A stretch of 64,000 nt of DNA from an uncultured Lachnospiraceae bacterium (GCA_934317845.1 CAKRES010000015.1:1-64000); one strand, 5' to 3'. Positions 8,264 to 17,276 are shown, numbered from the stretch's first letter. The notes: a model not told the origin generated them from the sequence alone. Translations and numbers: made by a program.

Positions 8264-8287
8264 GGACAAATCTTTTAAGATTTGTCC
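8264..8287. repeat. Perfect 11-bp palindrome between nfo and the ABC operon
   Basis: GGACAAATCTT-TT-AAGATTTGTCC. The stem is strong but the following bases (TGTATAGTTTTG) are only moderately T-rich, so it may be a weak terminator for the nrd operon, or an operator for the ABC genes starting 37 bases later. Confidence 0.6.
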
Positions 8288-8323
8288 TGTATAGTTTTGT
8301 TAGACAGAGAGGAGGAAAGGCGT

Positions 8324-9091
8324 TTGGAGCAGACAGTTTCTAAAAAAAAGGAAAAAGCAGAAGACTCTCGCGAGAAAAAAAGTGTGATCCGTGTGAAAGA
8401 TCTCTATAAGATCTATCGTGTCGGCAGCAACAAAGTGCGGGCATTAGACGGTGTCAGTTTTGAGGTATACGAAGGAGAATTTTGCGCGATCGTAGGTGCT
8501 TCCGGTTCCGGAAAATCTACGCTTTTAAACATGTTGGCAGGCCTGGAGAAGCCAACAAAAGGGCAGATCATGGTGGCCGGAGAAGAGATCGAGCATTACA
8601 AAGAAAACGAACTGGTTCGTTTTCGGAGAGAAAAAATAGGATTTATTTTCCAGTCGTTTAATCTGATCAATACCATGAATGCTGTAGAAAATGTGGCACT
8701 GCCACTGGTTTTCCGCGGCGTTCCCAAAGACGTGCGGTTAAAAAGAGCTAAAAAAATGATCGATCTGGTAGGGCTGCGATCATATAGCCGTCACAAACCG
8801 AATCAGATGTCCGGCGGTCAGCAGCAACGTGTGGGCATGGCTCGTGCACTGGTGTTGAATCCCCAAATTGTGTTTGCTGATGAGCCGACGGGAAATCTGG
8901 ATTCTAAAACATCCGAGGAAATGATGGAACTGATGAAAACGGTGCTTAGTGAGCGAAATAAAACGCTTGTTATGGTCACTCATGATAATGATCTGGCAGC
9001 ATTGGCAGACCGGCAGATCCGTATCAAGGATGGAAAGATCGTCAGTATCATATGTAAACAGGAAACTATTGAAGGAGGAAGAGTAGAATGA
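8324..9091 (+). CDS. ABC transporter ATP-binding protein (LolD/MacB type)
   Basis: ATPase of 255 aa. Walker A GASGSGKST, Q-loop FQSF, signature MSGGQQQR, Walker B VFADEPTGN and the H-loop VTHD are all present. DEPTGNLDS is typical of the LolD/MacB/FtsE subfamily, which uses ATP to drive mechanical work on outside substrates and not classical import. The start is TTG 8324: AGGAGG at 8310-8315 lies eight bases upstream, while the upstream TTG at 8282 lies inside the palindrome and has no site. Its stop overlaps the next ATG (ATGA), so the three genes 8324-12277 form one operon. Confidence 0.93.
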   Translation: MEQTVSKKKEKAEDSREKKSVIRVKDLYKIYRVGSNKVRALDGVSFEVYEGEFCAIVGASGSGKSTLLNMLAGLEKPTKGQIMVAGEEIEHYKENELVRFRREKIGFIFQSFNLINTMNAVENVALPLVFRGVPKDVRLKRAKKMIDLVGLRSYSRHKPNQMSGGQQQRVGMARALVLNPQIVFADEPTGNLDSKTSEEMMELMKTVLSERNKTLVMVTHDNDLAALADRQIRIKDGKIVSIICKQETIEGGRVE

Positions 9092-10875
9092 AGAAAATGA
9101 AGCGTGTAATGTGTCTTTTGCTCTGCTTTGTGCTGGTGTTTGGGATGACAAGCACGATGGCGGCAGAAAAAGAAGATCAGACGGAGAATGAAACAGGGAA
9201 GGAACAGACGGTAGACACCTCTGATCTCGTAGAAGGAACGGATGCTGATATTTTAGTATCGGATGTATCTGTGTCCGGAAATCGGGCGGGACAAAATGTT
9301 ACGATAAGATTTTCGGTCAGTGCAGCAAATGCTTCCAAACGTTATGTGGTCAGTCAGATCAATAAGATTGTTCCGGTCATCAATGATGCATTTCCATTTG
9401 AAACATCTAATGAAGCCTATAAAGTGATCTCCGGAACTTCTACCGGACTTACGGCAAGTTATACTTTTGTTGCAAAAGACAATCTGGAAACCGGTTATTA
9501 TCCGGTAGCATTTAATGTGGTTTATAACAGAAAGGCAACTCTTGCCGGGGGAACCGATCCCTATGCTGACAATGATTACTATGTAACTAAAAATATCAAT
9601 GTCAAGATCAATGGTAAAAAAGAAACAACGACAACAGAGGCAACCGCAGGAGAAAATGATATTTCGATCGCTGTAAAGAGTGCACCAAAGGGAACTTACG
9701 GGCAGAATTGTAAGGTTGCATTTTCGCTGCATGCAACAGCGGGAAAGATCAAAAGCGTGGCACCGGTAGTTGCAGATAATTTTCCGTTTGAAACACAGGG
9801 AGATGCCTACAAAACAGTGACAACAAAGGGGTCAAAGAATCTTTCTGTAAGCTACACCTTTAAAGTTCGCAAAGACGCTGCAACAGGCTATCAGCCGGTG
9901 AGTTTTTTGGTAGTATATGAAAAGAATGGACAGACATTTACTGCCACAAAATCAGTAAATGTATCCCTGACAGGAAAGAAAGAGAAAAAGGAAAGCAGTG
10001 GAAATGGAAATAAGAGTACTCCCCGTGTGATGGTAACGGGCTATTCTTTGGATGTAAAACAGGTAAAGCCGAACCAGACCTTCCAGATGACTCTGCATGT
10101 AAAAAATAATGCCAAACGTGCGGTGTCTAATGTAAAACTTACACTTTCCACCGGAGATGGTGAGTTTATTCCGATCAGCGGGGCAGCTACTGCGTATATA
10201 GACAGTATTGCTGCAGGAGCAGAAAAGGATATTAAATTTGCGATGCAGGCAGCTTCTTCATTGCAGGATCGCTCTTATACGATCACAGTGAAGTCCGAGT
10301 ACGAGGACGGTGCAGCCAATGCTTTCACCGGAGAAGACAGTCTGTCCGTTCCTGTGACCCTTGACGACCGTGTGAAGATCACAGAGATTGTTCCGCCGGA
10401 AGATCTCACTGTAGATGGTACGTCGGATCTGACCTTTACGATCAACAATATTGGAACAACCGTATTGAATAATGTAACTGTAAATTGTAGTGGAGAAGGC
10501 TTTACTGCAGAGGAGTCCATTGTAGGAAACATAGCAGCCGGAGCACAGGGTTATGCAACGATTACACTGACTGGTACAGATCTTACGGAGGATGCCGAGA
10601 ACAACTGTAAAATTTCTATCAGTTATGAGAATAGCCGTGGAGAAGTAAAAACATTAGAAGAAACCGCAACGGTTATGGTGATGTCTCCAATGGAAGATAT
10701 GGGTGATGATGCAGCAATTGACGGTGATGCCACACAGAAAAAGAGTAATCCATTTCTGTGGCTTGCCATTGTATTTGTAGTAGTAGCTGTAGTTGTTGTA
10801 GTGATCATGATCCGTAAAAAGAAAAAACAAAAACGCATTCGTGAGGAAGAGGAGTTGATGGACGATGACCTTTAA
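9088..10875 (+). CDS. Secreted, membrane-anchored protein with duplicated beta domains, partner of the ABC transporter
   Basis: 595 aa. Signal peptide at residues 1-26 (MKKMKRVMCLLLCFVLVFGM then an Ala-rich cleavage site), four beta-rich extracellular domains, one membrane helix at about 556-577 and a Lys/Glu-rich cytosolic tail. The first two domains are an internal duplication with a period of 130 residues: FPFET occurs at 102 and 232, each followed by an SYTF strand and a TGY-PV-F-VVY strand. The next two resemble CARDB/NEW3-type Ig folds (COG1361-like). It takes the place that a MacA adaptor has in Gram-negative operons, but has no hairpin or lipoyl domain. It probably presents or senses an extracellular ligand for the permease. 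Exact role unknown. Confidence 0.75.
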   Translation: MKKMKRVMCLLLCFVLVFGMTSTMAAEKEDQTENETGKEQTVDTSDLVEGTDADILVSDVSVSGNRAGQNVTIRFSVSAANASKRYVVSQINKIVPVINDAFPFETSNEAYKVISGTSTGLTASYTFVAKDNLETGYYPVAFNVVYNRKATLAGGTDPYADNDYYVTKNINVKINGKKETTTTEATAGENDISIAVKSAPKGTYGQNCKVAFSLHATAGKIKSVAPVVADNFPFETQGDAYKTVTTKGSKNLSVSYTFKVRKDAATGYQPVSFLVVYEKNGQTFTATKSVNVSLTGKKEKKESSGNGNKSTPRVMVTGYSLDVKQVKPNQTFQMTLHVKNNAKRAVSNVKLTLSTGDGEFIPISGAATAYIDSIAAGAEKDIKFAMQAASSLQDRSYTITVKSEYEDGAANAFTGEDSLSVPVTLDDRVKITEIVPPEDLTVDGTSDLTFTINNIGTTVLNNVTVNCSGEGFTAEESIVGNIAAGAQGYATITLTGTDLTEDAENNCKISISYENSRGEVKTLEETATVMVMSPMEDMGDDAAIDGDATQKKSNPFLWLAIVFVVVAVVVVVIMIRKKKKQKRIREEEELMDDDL

Positions 10876-12277
10876 AGATATGTTGTCCATGAGTATCAGT
10901 AATCTTTGGCGAAGAAAGCTGAGAACCTTTCTTACCGTGCTTGGTGTTTTGATCGGAACGGCTTCCATTGTGGCGATGCTTTCCATTGCTCTTGGAATGA
11001 AGGCGATGATCATTGAGCAGTACCAAAGTGAGGGAGCGGTCAACGAGATCACGGTAACAGAGGGGTATTCTGAAAGCAAAAGTGCGGATACGTTAAAGTT
11101 GACTGAGTCGAATATCAAAAAGTTTACTGATATGGAGCATGTGACTTCTGTGCAGCCGGTGCTGCAGTTAGATCTTAATATGTCGCAAGGTAAATATTCC
11201 GGATATGCAACGCTTTACGGTGTTCCGAAAAGTCAGTTGAAAGAGAAAAAACTGGCTTCCGGAAGTCTTCCGGACAGTACAAGCAGCAACCGCCTGGATG
11301 TGATCATGGGAAATACAGTGATCACCAATTTTTACAATCAGGATGATTTTGAAGGAAGCAGCTACTACAGTACGGGGAAGCTGCCCAATGTAGATTTTTC
11401 CAAACCGTCCATGAAATATACGGTGTACAATGAAAATGCGGTAGCCCCGGAGCCGGGTGTTACGCCGGACACTTCCGGAAGTGGGGATGCCACTGCAGAG
11501 CCGCAAAATACCGTGGATAATACCGTAGATTATTCTCAGGTAGCATTGAGCGTTAAGGTGGCAGGTGTGATAGAGGGTGGCCCGGATGAATATTCTATGG
11601 GTTCTGATTATGCCTATGTGGATATTGATCAGTTGAAAGCATATTTAAAAAAGAATTTTAAACGGGATCAGATGCCGGGACAGGCCAAAAATTCCAAAGG
11701 ACAGCCATTCAAGGAATGGGTGTATAACAGTGTAACGATCAAGGTGGATGACAGTGACAATGTGGACATGGTGATGCAGACGATCAATGACCTTGGATTT
11801 TCCGCACAAAGCAACAAAGAGTTGATCGAATCCGCACAAAAGACGGTGCAGATCATCGAGCTGGTGTTAGGTGCGATCGGTATGATAGCCTTTTTAGTTG
11901 CCGCGATCGGTATTGCCAATACGATGATGATGTCAACGTATGAGCGTACGAAAGAGATCGGAGTGATGAAGGTGCTTGGCTGTGATATGCGCGATATCCG
12001 CCGGTTGTTCTTATCGGAAGCCGGATTTATCGGATTCCTTGGGGGCGCGGCAGGACTTTTATTCACAATGCTCTTGTCCTTTATCGGAAACAGTGTTTTC
12101 CGACAGTATATGGCGCAGGATCTTATGGGAGCGGCAGATGCCAAAATATCCGTGATCCCATGGTGGCTGATGCTGGCAGCCATTGTATTTGCAACATTAA
12201 TGGGCATGGTCGCCGGATTTTTCCCGGCCAATCGTGCGATGCGGTTAAGTCCGTTAGCAGCGATCCGAAACGAATAG
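10865..12277 (+). CDS. ABC transporter permease, MacB/FtsX family
   Basis: 470 aa with the MacB topology: one helix near the N-terminus (LRTFLTVLGVLIGTASIVAM), a large outside domain to about residue 325, then three C-terminal helices with the FtsX core including STYERTKEIGVMKVLG. The outside domain carries a Pro/Thr/Gly/Ser insertion near residues 196-215 and a MacB-like periplasmic fold elsewhere. The start overlaps the preceding gene by 11 bases. In Gram-positive bacteria such permeases export or sense peptides and envelope stress. No two-component genes are adjacent, so resistance to an antimicrobial peptide is only a guess. Confidence 0.9.
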   Translation: MTFKDMLSMSISNLWRRKLRTFLTVLGVLIGTASIVAMLSIALGMKAMIIEQYQSEGAVNEITVTEGYSESKSADTLKLTESNIKKFTDMEHVTSVQPVLQLDLNMSQGKYSGYATLYGVPKSQLKEKKLASGSLPDSTSSNRLDVIMGNTVITNFYNQDDFEGSSYYSTGKLPNVDFSKPSMKYTVYNENAVAPEPGVTPDTSGSGDATAEPQNTVDNTVDYSQVALSVKVAGVIEGGPDEYSMGSDYAYVDIDQLKAYLKKNFKRDQMPGQAKNSKGQPFKEWVYNSVTIKVDDSDNVDMVMQTINDLGFSAQSNKELIESAQKTVQIIELVLGAIGMIAFLVAAIGIANTMMMSTYERTKEIGVMKVLGCDMRDIRRLFLSEAGFIGFLGGAAGLLFTMLLSFIGNSVFRQYMAQDLMGAADAKISVIPWWLMLAAIVFATLMGMVAGFFPANRAMRLSPLAAIRNE

Positions 12278-12286
12278 GTACAGACG

Positions 12287-12317
12287 AAAAGGGAGGGTGC
12301 AAAAAGCCCCCCCTTTT
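12287..12317 (+). terminator. Terminator of the ABC operon
   Basis: AAAAGGGAGGG and CCCCCCCTTTT pair with one A-C mismatch around a nine-base loop, and a T-rich stretch follows. Confidence 0.75.
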
Positions 12318-12361
12318 GTTGTTTATTTTGCCGAAAATAGAGAAGAAACGTGCTTGATATA

Positions 12362-12390
12362 TTGAATTATTACTACAAATAGGGTAAAAT
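12362..12390 (+). promoter_or_regulatory. Putative sigma-A promoter of the chemoreceptor gene
   Basis: TTGAAT (12362-12367), a 17-base spacer and TAAAAT (12385-12390). No sigma-D motif (TAAA-N15-GCCGATAA) was found, although sigma-D often controls chemotaxis genes. Confidence 0.5.
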
Positions 12391-12435
12391 AATACAATAT
12401 ATAGTATGTTACATAGGACAACAAGGAGAGAGCTT

Positions 12436-14751
12436 ATGGCAAAGAGAAAAAATCACAAAAAAGAATATAGAGAAGAGATAGCACTGGAACAGGTGTCAGA
12501 AGAAACAGAGTGCGCAGAAGCGGTTGAGGATGCGCAGGAAACGCCGGAAGAGACAGAAAATGAAGTGCTTTTGGAGGAAGAGGGTGTCACTGAATCTGTG
12601 TCAGAGGAGCCGGAATCCGAATTCAACGAAACAGAATCAGAATCCAATGAGCCAGAATCAGAATCCAATGAGCCAGAATCGGAACCAGAATCTGAATCCG
12701 ACGAGCCGGAACAGGTTTTTTCTGAGGAAGAAAGTCAAGAATCGGGCGATGTTTCGCAGGATACAGATGAAACATTGGAAGCTGCTGTGGTGACACAGGA
12801 GGGAGATATGACATTAGAAGAAGCAGAGTCAGAGTCCTATTCGGAACCGGAGGAATCTTCTTTTGCGGAAGATGCTTTTGAAGAGATCGAATCACAAGAG
12901 GAAGAAACAGACGACTTGTATGGTGAGGCAGAAGAAGCGGAAGCACCGGAAGATTTACAGATGGAAGATGCAGAAGCGGAAGCATTACCGGAAGCAGAAG
13001 ATGCCGGGAAGAAACAGGAAAGTATGATTCCACCGCGTAAAAAGCGTCCACGTCTGTTCAATTTTAGTGCAAAGCTGCTTTTGATGTGTATGGTTCCGAT
13101 GATCCTTGTTAGTGTGATCATCATCCAGGTAAGCACGAACATTCTCCAGGAAAAGCTGGAGAATCAGATCGAGGGAGCATTACAGATCGTTACCAGTTCT
13201 TTGATGGAGACTTATAATTCTCTTTATAAAGGGGACTATTCAACCGGAAGCAGCGGTAAGTTAAGCAAGGGTGACACGATGATTTCCGGTGATACAGATC
13301 TGATCGACGCGTTGAAGGAGCAGACAGGGTACGAAAGTTCCATGATCTATGGAGATATGCGACGGATCACTACGATCAAGCGGGAAGCCGGAGGGAGAAT
13401 CCAGGGTACCGGTGTTGATAAGTCCGTATATAAAAAGGTCATGAGCGGTAAGAGTGTGTTCCGTACCGATGTAAAGATTCAGGATACTGTTTATTATGCG
13501 TACTATCAGCCATTGTTTAATTCTGATGGAAGTGTATGCGGTATGGTAGGTTCTGCCAGACCGGCGGCTGAAGTGCAGAAGATGATCAAACGGGAAAGCC
13601 GCCGTATCATACAGATTTCCATTGTGATCATTGTAGTCAGCATGATCATGGTATTATTTGTTACGATGCGTATGGCAAAGACCATGAAACGGATCAATAA
13701 ATATCTGTCAATTCTTTCCAATGGAGATCTGGCTGTTACACCAAACAACCGTCTGATCAACCGAAATGATGAGCTGGGAGATATTTATTATGCTGCGGTC
13801 AAGCTGCAGGACGAATTCCGTAAGATCGTTACGAACATTAAGGATTCGGTGGATAACCTGACCGTGGAAGCTGATGGCCTGACTGAGATGGCACAGGGAA
13901 CGAGGCTTACGGTAGATGAAGTTGTGGATTCTGTTGAGCTGATCAACAAAAGTGCAGCAAATCAGGCTACACATACCTCTGATGCAGCAGGTAACGTAGC
14001 AAAGATCGGAGAACAGATTGAGTACATTTCAGAAGATATGGATGCGCTGACAAAAGAAGCCGGAAAAATGGCGGAGGCAGAGGAAGCCTCAGAGTTGATC
14101 ATCCGCAAATTAAATGAGTCAAATGAAGAAACAATGACTTCAATTACTAATGTGGCGGAACAGATCAATGTGACCAATGCTTCTGTTAAGAAGATCCGTC
14201 GTGCAGCCACGATGATCCAGAACATTTCAGAAGAAACGGATCTGCTTTCCTTAAATGCAAGCATTGAGGCAGCCAGAGCCGGCGAGGCTGGAAAAGGATT
14301 TGCCGTTGTGGCAGAGCAGATCTGTAAACTGGCAGATCAGTCCAATAGTGCAGCGGAGCAGATTGAAGAGATTATTAAACAGGTAATGTTAGAATCTTCC
14401 AAGATGGTAGAGATCATGGAGGTCGTTAAAGATAACGTAGATGAACAGCAGAATAAGCTGGATGAAACAAAACAGAAATTTAGTGCAGTTGCTGTAGGTG
14501 TTGAAACCTCACGAGCAAGTATTGACAGTATCCGTCAGAAGATGGATGTACTGGGAAGCTCCTCAGAGGCGATCTTAGGTGTTATTGACAATTTAGCGGA
14601 TATTTCAGAGCAGAATGTAGAAGCAACAGAGGATACCATGGCTTCCACCCGTGATATGACAGCAACGATGGAAGAACTGGAAAATGCGTCAGAGTCACTT
14701 CGTGTACTTTCCGATCGCTTAGACCAGTCACTGGATATTTTTAAAATGTAA
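12436..14751 (+). CDS. Methyl-accepting chemotaxis protein with long acidic N-terminal cytosolic extension
   Basis: 771 aa. ATG 12436 has AAGGAGAG upstream; an in-frame ATG at 12406 has none. Residues 1-200 are Glu-rich, include ESESNEP repeats, and precede the first membrane helix (about 217-237), so they should lie in the cytosol. A small Cache-like sensor domain follows, then the second helix (about 394-414), a HAMP linker and the signalling hairpin with its conserved tip around ASIEAARAGEAGKGFAVVA. The tip binds CheA/CheW in this family. An acidic block of this size before TM1 is not part of the usual receptor layout. No other chemotaxis gene is in the window, so the ligand and partners are unknown. 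Confidence 0.9.
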   Translation: MAKRKNHKKEYREEIALEQVSEETECAEAVEDAQETPEETENEVLLEEEGVTESVSEEPESEFNETESESNEPESESNEPESEPESESDEPEQVFSEEESQESGDVSQDTDETLEAAVVTQEGDMTLEEAESESYSEPEESSFAEDAFEEIESQEEETDDLYGEAEEAEAPEDLQMEDAEAEALPEAEDAGKKQESMIPPRKKRPRLFNFSAKLLLMCMVPMILVSVIIIQVSTNILQEKLENQIEGALQIVTSSLMETYNSLYKGDYSTGSSGKLSKGDTMISGDTDLIDALKEQTGYESSMIYGDMRRITTIKREAGGRIQGTGVDKSVYKKVMSGKSVFRTDVKIQDTVYYAYYQPLFNSDGSVCGMVGSARPAAEVQKMIKRESRRIIQISIVIIVVSMIMVLFVTMRMAKTMKRINKYLSILSNGDLAVTPNNRLINRNDELGDIYYAAVKLQDEFRKIVTNIKDSVDNLTVEADGLTEMAQGTRLTVDEVVDSVELINKSAANQATHTSDAAGNVAKIGEQIEYISEDMDALTKEAGKMAEAEEASELIIRKLNESNEETMTSITNVAEQINVTNASVKKIRRAATMIQNISEETDLLSLNASIEAARAGEAGKGFAVVAEQICKLADQSNSAAEQIEEIIKQVMLESSKMVEIMEVVKDNVDEQQNKLDETKQKFSAVAVGVETSRASIDSIRQKMDVLGSSSEAILGVIDNLADISEQNVEATEDTMASTRDMTATMEELENASESLRVLSDRLDQSLDIFKM
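12632..12673 (+). repeat. Two perfect tandem 21-nt repeats coding for ESESNEP
   Basis: The 21-base unit at 12632-12652 is repeated exactly at 12653-12673 and a degenerate copy follows to about 12706. It sits in frame in the acidic N-terminus of the chemoreceptor, so copy-number changes would lengthen or shorten that region by seven residues. Confidence 0.85.
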
Positions 14752-14768
14752 GATAGAAGGATAGAACA

Positions 14769-15596
14769 ATGGCAGAATGTACAAGTAACTGCAGCACATG
14801 TGGAAAAGAATGTGAAGAACGACGAGCAGAGAGTATGTTAGCTTCCCTGCATGAAAAAGCAAAAGTAAAAAAGGTAATTGGCATTGTAAGCGGAAAAGGT
14901 GGTGTTGGAAAGTCTTTGGTCACTTCTTTGTTAGCGGTTGAGACCAACCGTGCCGGACTTCGTACCGCAATTTTAGATGCGGATATTACCGGACCTTCCA
15001 TTCCGCAGTGTTTTGGACTGCATGAAATTGCAGATGTGAAGGATGAGGCACTTCTTCCGGTAAAGACTGCTTCCGGGATTCAGACGATGTCGATCAATCT
15101 GTTGTTAGAGGATGAAACACAGCCAGTCATCTTTCGAGGACCTGTTATTGCTGGAACCGTAAAACAGTTTTGGTCTGAGGTACTTTGGGAAGATGTGGAC
15201 TGCATGTATGTAGACATGCCGCCGGGAACAGGCGATGTACCACTGACCGTTTTTCAGAGTATTCCGGTAGATGGGATTGTGGTAGTGGCTTCTCCACAGG
15301 AGCTGGTTGGTATGATCGTAAGCAAAGCGGTGAATATGGCACATGCCATGGATATTCCGGTCCTGGCCTTAGTAGAGAATATGTCTTATTTTGAGTGTCC
15401 GGACTGTCACAAAAAGCATGCTGTATTTGGGGAGAGCCATATCGAGGAGATTGCAAAGAAGTTTGGTATTTCTGAAGTGATCAAGCTTCCGATCGATCCG
15501 AAACTTGCAGCACTTTGCGATGCAGGACGGGTAGAAGAAAGCAATACAGATTGGTTTGCACCATTTGTCACAGCACATGTGAAAGATATTTCTTGA
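14769..15596 (+). CDS. Mrp/NBP35-family P-loop ATPase (iron-sulfur carrier)
   Basis: 275 aa, cytosolic. The N-terminus has four cysteines (C4, C8, C11, C15) like the NBP35 cluster-binding motif, followed by a deviant Walker A SGKGGVGKS (41-49) and the family motif PPGTGD. A C-terminal CPDC pair can hold the bridging 4Fe-4S cluster at the dimer interface. Proteins of this group assemble or transfer Fe-S clusters to target enzymes (known of the family), and the window is rich in such targets (POR, radical-SAM proteins, the hydratase). It starts 17 bases after the chemoreceptor. Its stop codon lies inside the -35 box of the tyrS promoter. Confidence 0.92.
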   Translation: MAECTSNCSTCGKECEERRAESMLASLHEKAKVKKVIGIVSGKGGVGKSLVTSLLAVETNRAGLRTAILDADITGPSIPQCFGLHEIADVKDEALLPVKTASGIQTMSINLLLEDETQPVIFRGPVIAGTVKQFWSEVLWEDVDCMYVDMPPGTGDVPLTVFQSIPVDGIVVVASPQELVGMIVSKAVNMAHAMDIPVLALVENMSYFECPDCHKKHAVFGESHIEEIAKKFGISEVIKLPIDPKLAALCDAGRVEESNTDWFAPFVTAHVKDIS

Positions 15597-15621
15597 CAGA
15601 AATGTAAGTGATGTATATAAT
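15593..15621 (+). promoter_or_regulatory. Consensus sigma-A promoter of tyrS, overlapping the upstream stop codon
   Basis: Perfect TTGACA (15593-15598), 17-base spacer and perfect TATAAT (15616-15621). The TGA stop of the Mrp-like gene (15594-15596) is contained in the -35 box. Transcription should start near 15628, at the head of the T-box leader. Confidence 0.9.
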
Positions 15622-15627
15622 TTAGAA

Positions 15628-15926
15628 CAGAATAGATATAAGCGATGATAAGAAGAAGTACCTGTTTTAGAAGGTTTCAGAGAGCTGCCGGTTGGTGAGA
15701 GGCGCATCCGGACTTGATAGGGAATACATCTTTGAGCTTTGCATTGAACAGTCGTAAGACTCAGTAGGCTGCAACGGTTGGTGTCCGTTATTATACCAGA
15801 GTATCGATGAGACAGAAGTTTTTATCCGTACTCCATGAGGTTGACAGTGTGAGCTGTTGATGAAAAAAGGTGGTATCACGTGATTATTATCCCGTCCTTT
15901 TGCATTTGCAAAGGGGCGGTTTTTTA
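15628..15926 (+). ncRNA. Tyrosine T-box riboswitch leader of tyrS
   Basis: The leader has the stem I motif GGTTGGTGAG (about 15690), a specifier region GGGAATACATC with the Tyr codon UAC at 15725-15727 followed by a purine, and the T-box sequence AGGTGGTATCACGTG at 15868-15882. The terminator is CCGTCCTTTTGC/GCAAAGGGGCGG plus six T (15892-15925). Uncharged tRNA-Tyr pairs with the specifier and the T-box and stabilises the antiterminator, so tyrS is expressed when tyrosine is short. The T-box differs from the usual AGGGTGGNACCGCG at several bases but keeps the GGTGG core. Confidence 0.93.
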
Positions 15927-15960
15927 TATCTATCAAATAAATAATATGGAGGAAAGAAAC

Positions 15961-17178
15961 ATGACAATCTACGATGAATTAGTGGCAAGAGGATTGATCG
16001 CTCAGGTAACAGACGAGGAGGAGATCAAGGAACTTATCAACAATGGAAAGGCAACCTTCTATATTGGATTTGATCCGACCGCAGACAGCCTTCATGTGGG
16101 ACATTTCATGGCACTTTGCCTGATGAAACGTCTGCAGATGGCAGGCAATAAACCGATCGCACTGATCGGCGGTGGTACAGCAATGATCGGTGATCCATCC
16201 GGACGTACGGATATGCGTCAGATGATGACGAAAGAGACGATCCAGCACAACTGTGACTGCTTCAAAAAGCAGATGAGTCGTTTTATTGATTTTTCAGAGG
16301 GTAAGGCTCTTATGGTAAACAACGCAGACTGGCTGTTAGATCTTAATTATATTGAGGTACTTCGGGAAGTGGGAGCACATTTCAGTGTCAACCGTATGCT
16401 GACGGCAGAGTGCTATAAGCAGCGTATGGAAAAGGGACTGAGTTTCTTAGAGTTTAACTACATGATCATGCAGAGTTACGATTTTTATGCACTGTTCCAG
16501 AAATATGGATGTAATCTTCAGTTTGGTGGAGATGACCAGTGGAGCAACATGCTGGGTGGTACGGAGCTGATCCGTCGTAAGCTTGGCAAAAATGCATGTG
16601 CCATGACGATCAACCTTCTTCTTAACTCTGAGGGAAAGAAGATGGGAAAAACACAGTCCGGTGCGGTATGGCTTGATCCAAATAAAACCTCTCCATTTGA
16701 TTTCTACCAGTATTGGAGAAACGTATCCGATGCCGATGTATTGAAATGTATCCGTATGCTGACTTTCCTTCCGCTGGAGGAGATCGATGCTATGGATCAA
16801 TGGGAAGGAAGCCAGCTCAATCAGGCAAAGGAGATCCTTGCATTTGAGCTTACCAAAATGGTACATGGTGAGGAAGAAGCAAAGAAGGCACAGGAGGGTG
16901 CAAGAGCATTATTCAGCTCCGGTAATGCAGCGGATATGCCAGAGGCAGTGATTGCCGAGGAGGATTATGTAGATGGTGCGATCGACATTTTAAATCTGTT
17001 GGTAAAATCCGGATTGAATGCATCCAAATCAGAGGCGCGTCGTGCGGTACAGCAGGGCGGTGTCAGTGTAGATGGAGAAAAGGTGACGGATATTGCACAG
17101 ACCTTTACCAAAGAAAAGATCCAGTCAGATCACATTGTGATCAAGAAGGGAAAGAAGAATTTCCGTAAGATCGTATAA
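15961..17178 (+). CDS. tyrS: Tyrosyl-tRNA synthetase
   Basis: Class I synthetase of 405 aa which charges tRNA-Tyr. The HIGH-type motif reads HVGHF, the KMSKS-type loop KMGKT, and a C-terminal S4 RNA-binding domain begins near residue 340 (LNASKSEARRAVQQGGV). ATG 15961 has GGAGGAAAG upstream and follows the T-box terminator; frames opened upstream run through the riboswitch and are not real. Alone in its transcription unit; a strong terminator follows. Confidence 0.97.
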   Translation: MTIYDELVARGLIAQVTDEEEIKELINNGKATFYIGFDPTADSLHVGHFMALCLMKRLQMAGNKPIALIGGGTAMIGDPSGRTDMRQMMTKETIQHNCDCFKKQMSRFIDFSEGKALMVNNADWLLDLNYIEVLREVGAHFSVNRMLTAECYKQRMEKGLSFLEFNYMIMQSYDFYALFQKYGCNLQFGGDDQWSNMLGGTELIRRKLGKNACAMTINLLLNSEGKKMGKTQSGAVWLDPNKTSPFDFYQYWRNVSDADVLKCIRMLTFLPLEEIDAMDQWEGSQLNQAKEILAFELTKMVHGEEEAKKAQEGARALFSSGNAADMPEAVIAEEDYVDGAIDILNLLVKSGLNASKSEARRAVQQGGVSVDGEKVTDIAQTFTKEKIQSDHIVIKKGKKNFRKIV

Positions 17179-17191
17179 GGTACAAAATGAT

Positions 17192-17224
17192 AAAAAGAGG
17201 CTGCATGCAAACAGCCTCTTTTTT
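17192..17224. terminator. Terminator after tyrS
   Basis: AAAAAGAGGCTG and CAGCCTCTTTTTT enclose an eight-base loop. Because A- and T-runs flank both sides it may also stop the converging por operon. Confidence 0.92.
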
Positions 17225-17276
17225 ATGCAGAAAAATATATTCTGCCAGTATATATTGCTTTCACAAAGCATTTTGT

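Noticed and set aside
12632..12706. Tandem repeats considered as a CRISPR or VNTR locus
   Set aside because: Units are directly adjacent without spacers and keep the reading frame, so they are coding repeats.
12623..13051. Minus-strand frames opposite the acidic region of the chemoreceptor
   Set aside because: Their Leu/Pro- or Ser-rich composition is what the complement of GAA/GAG-rich repeats gives.
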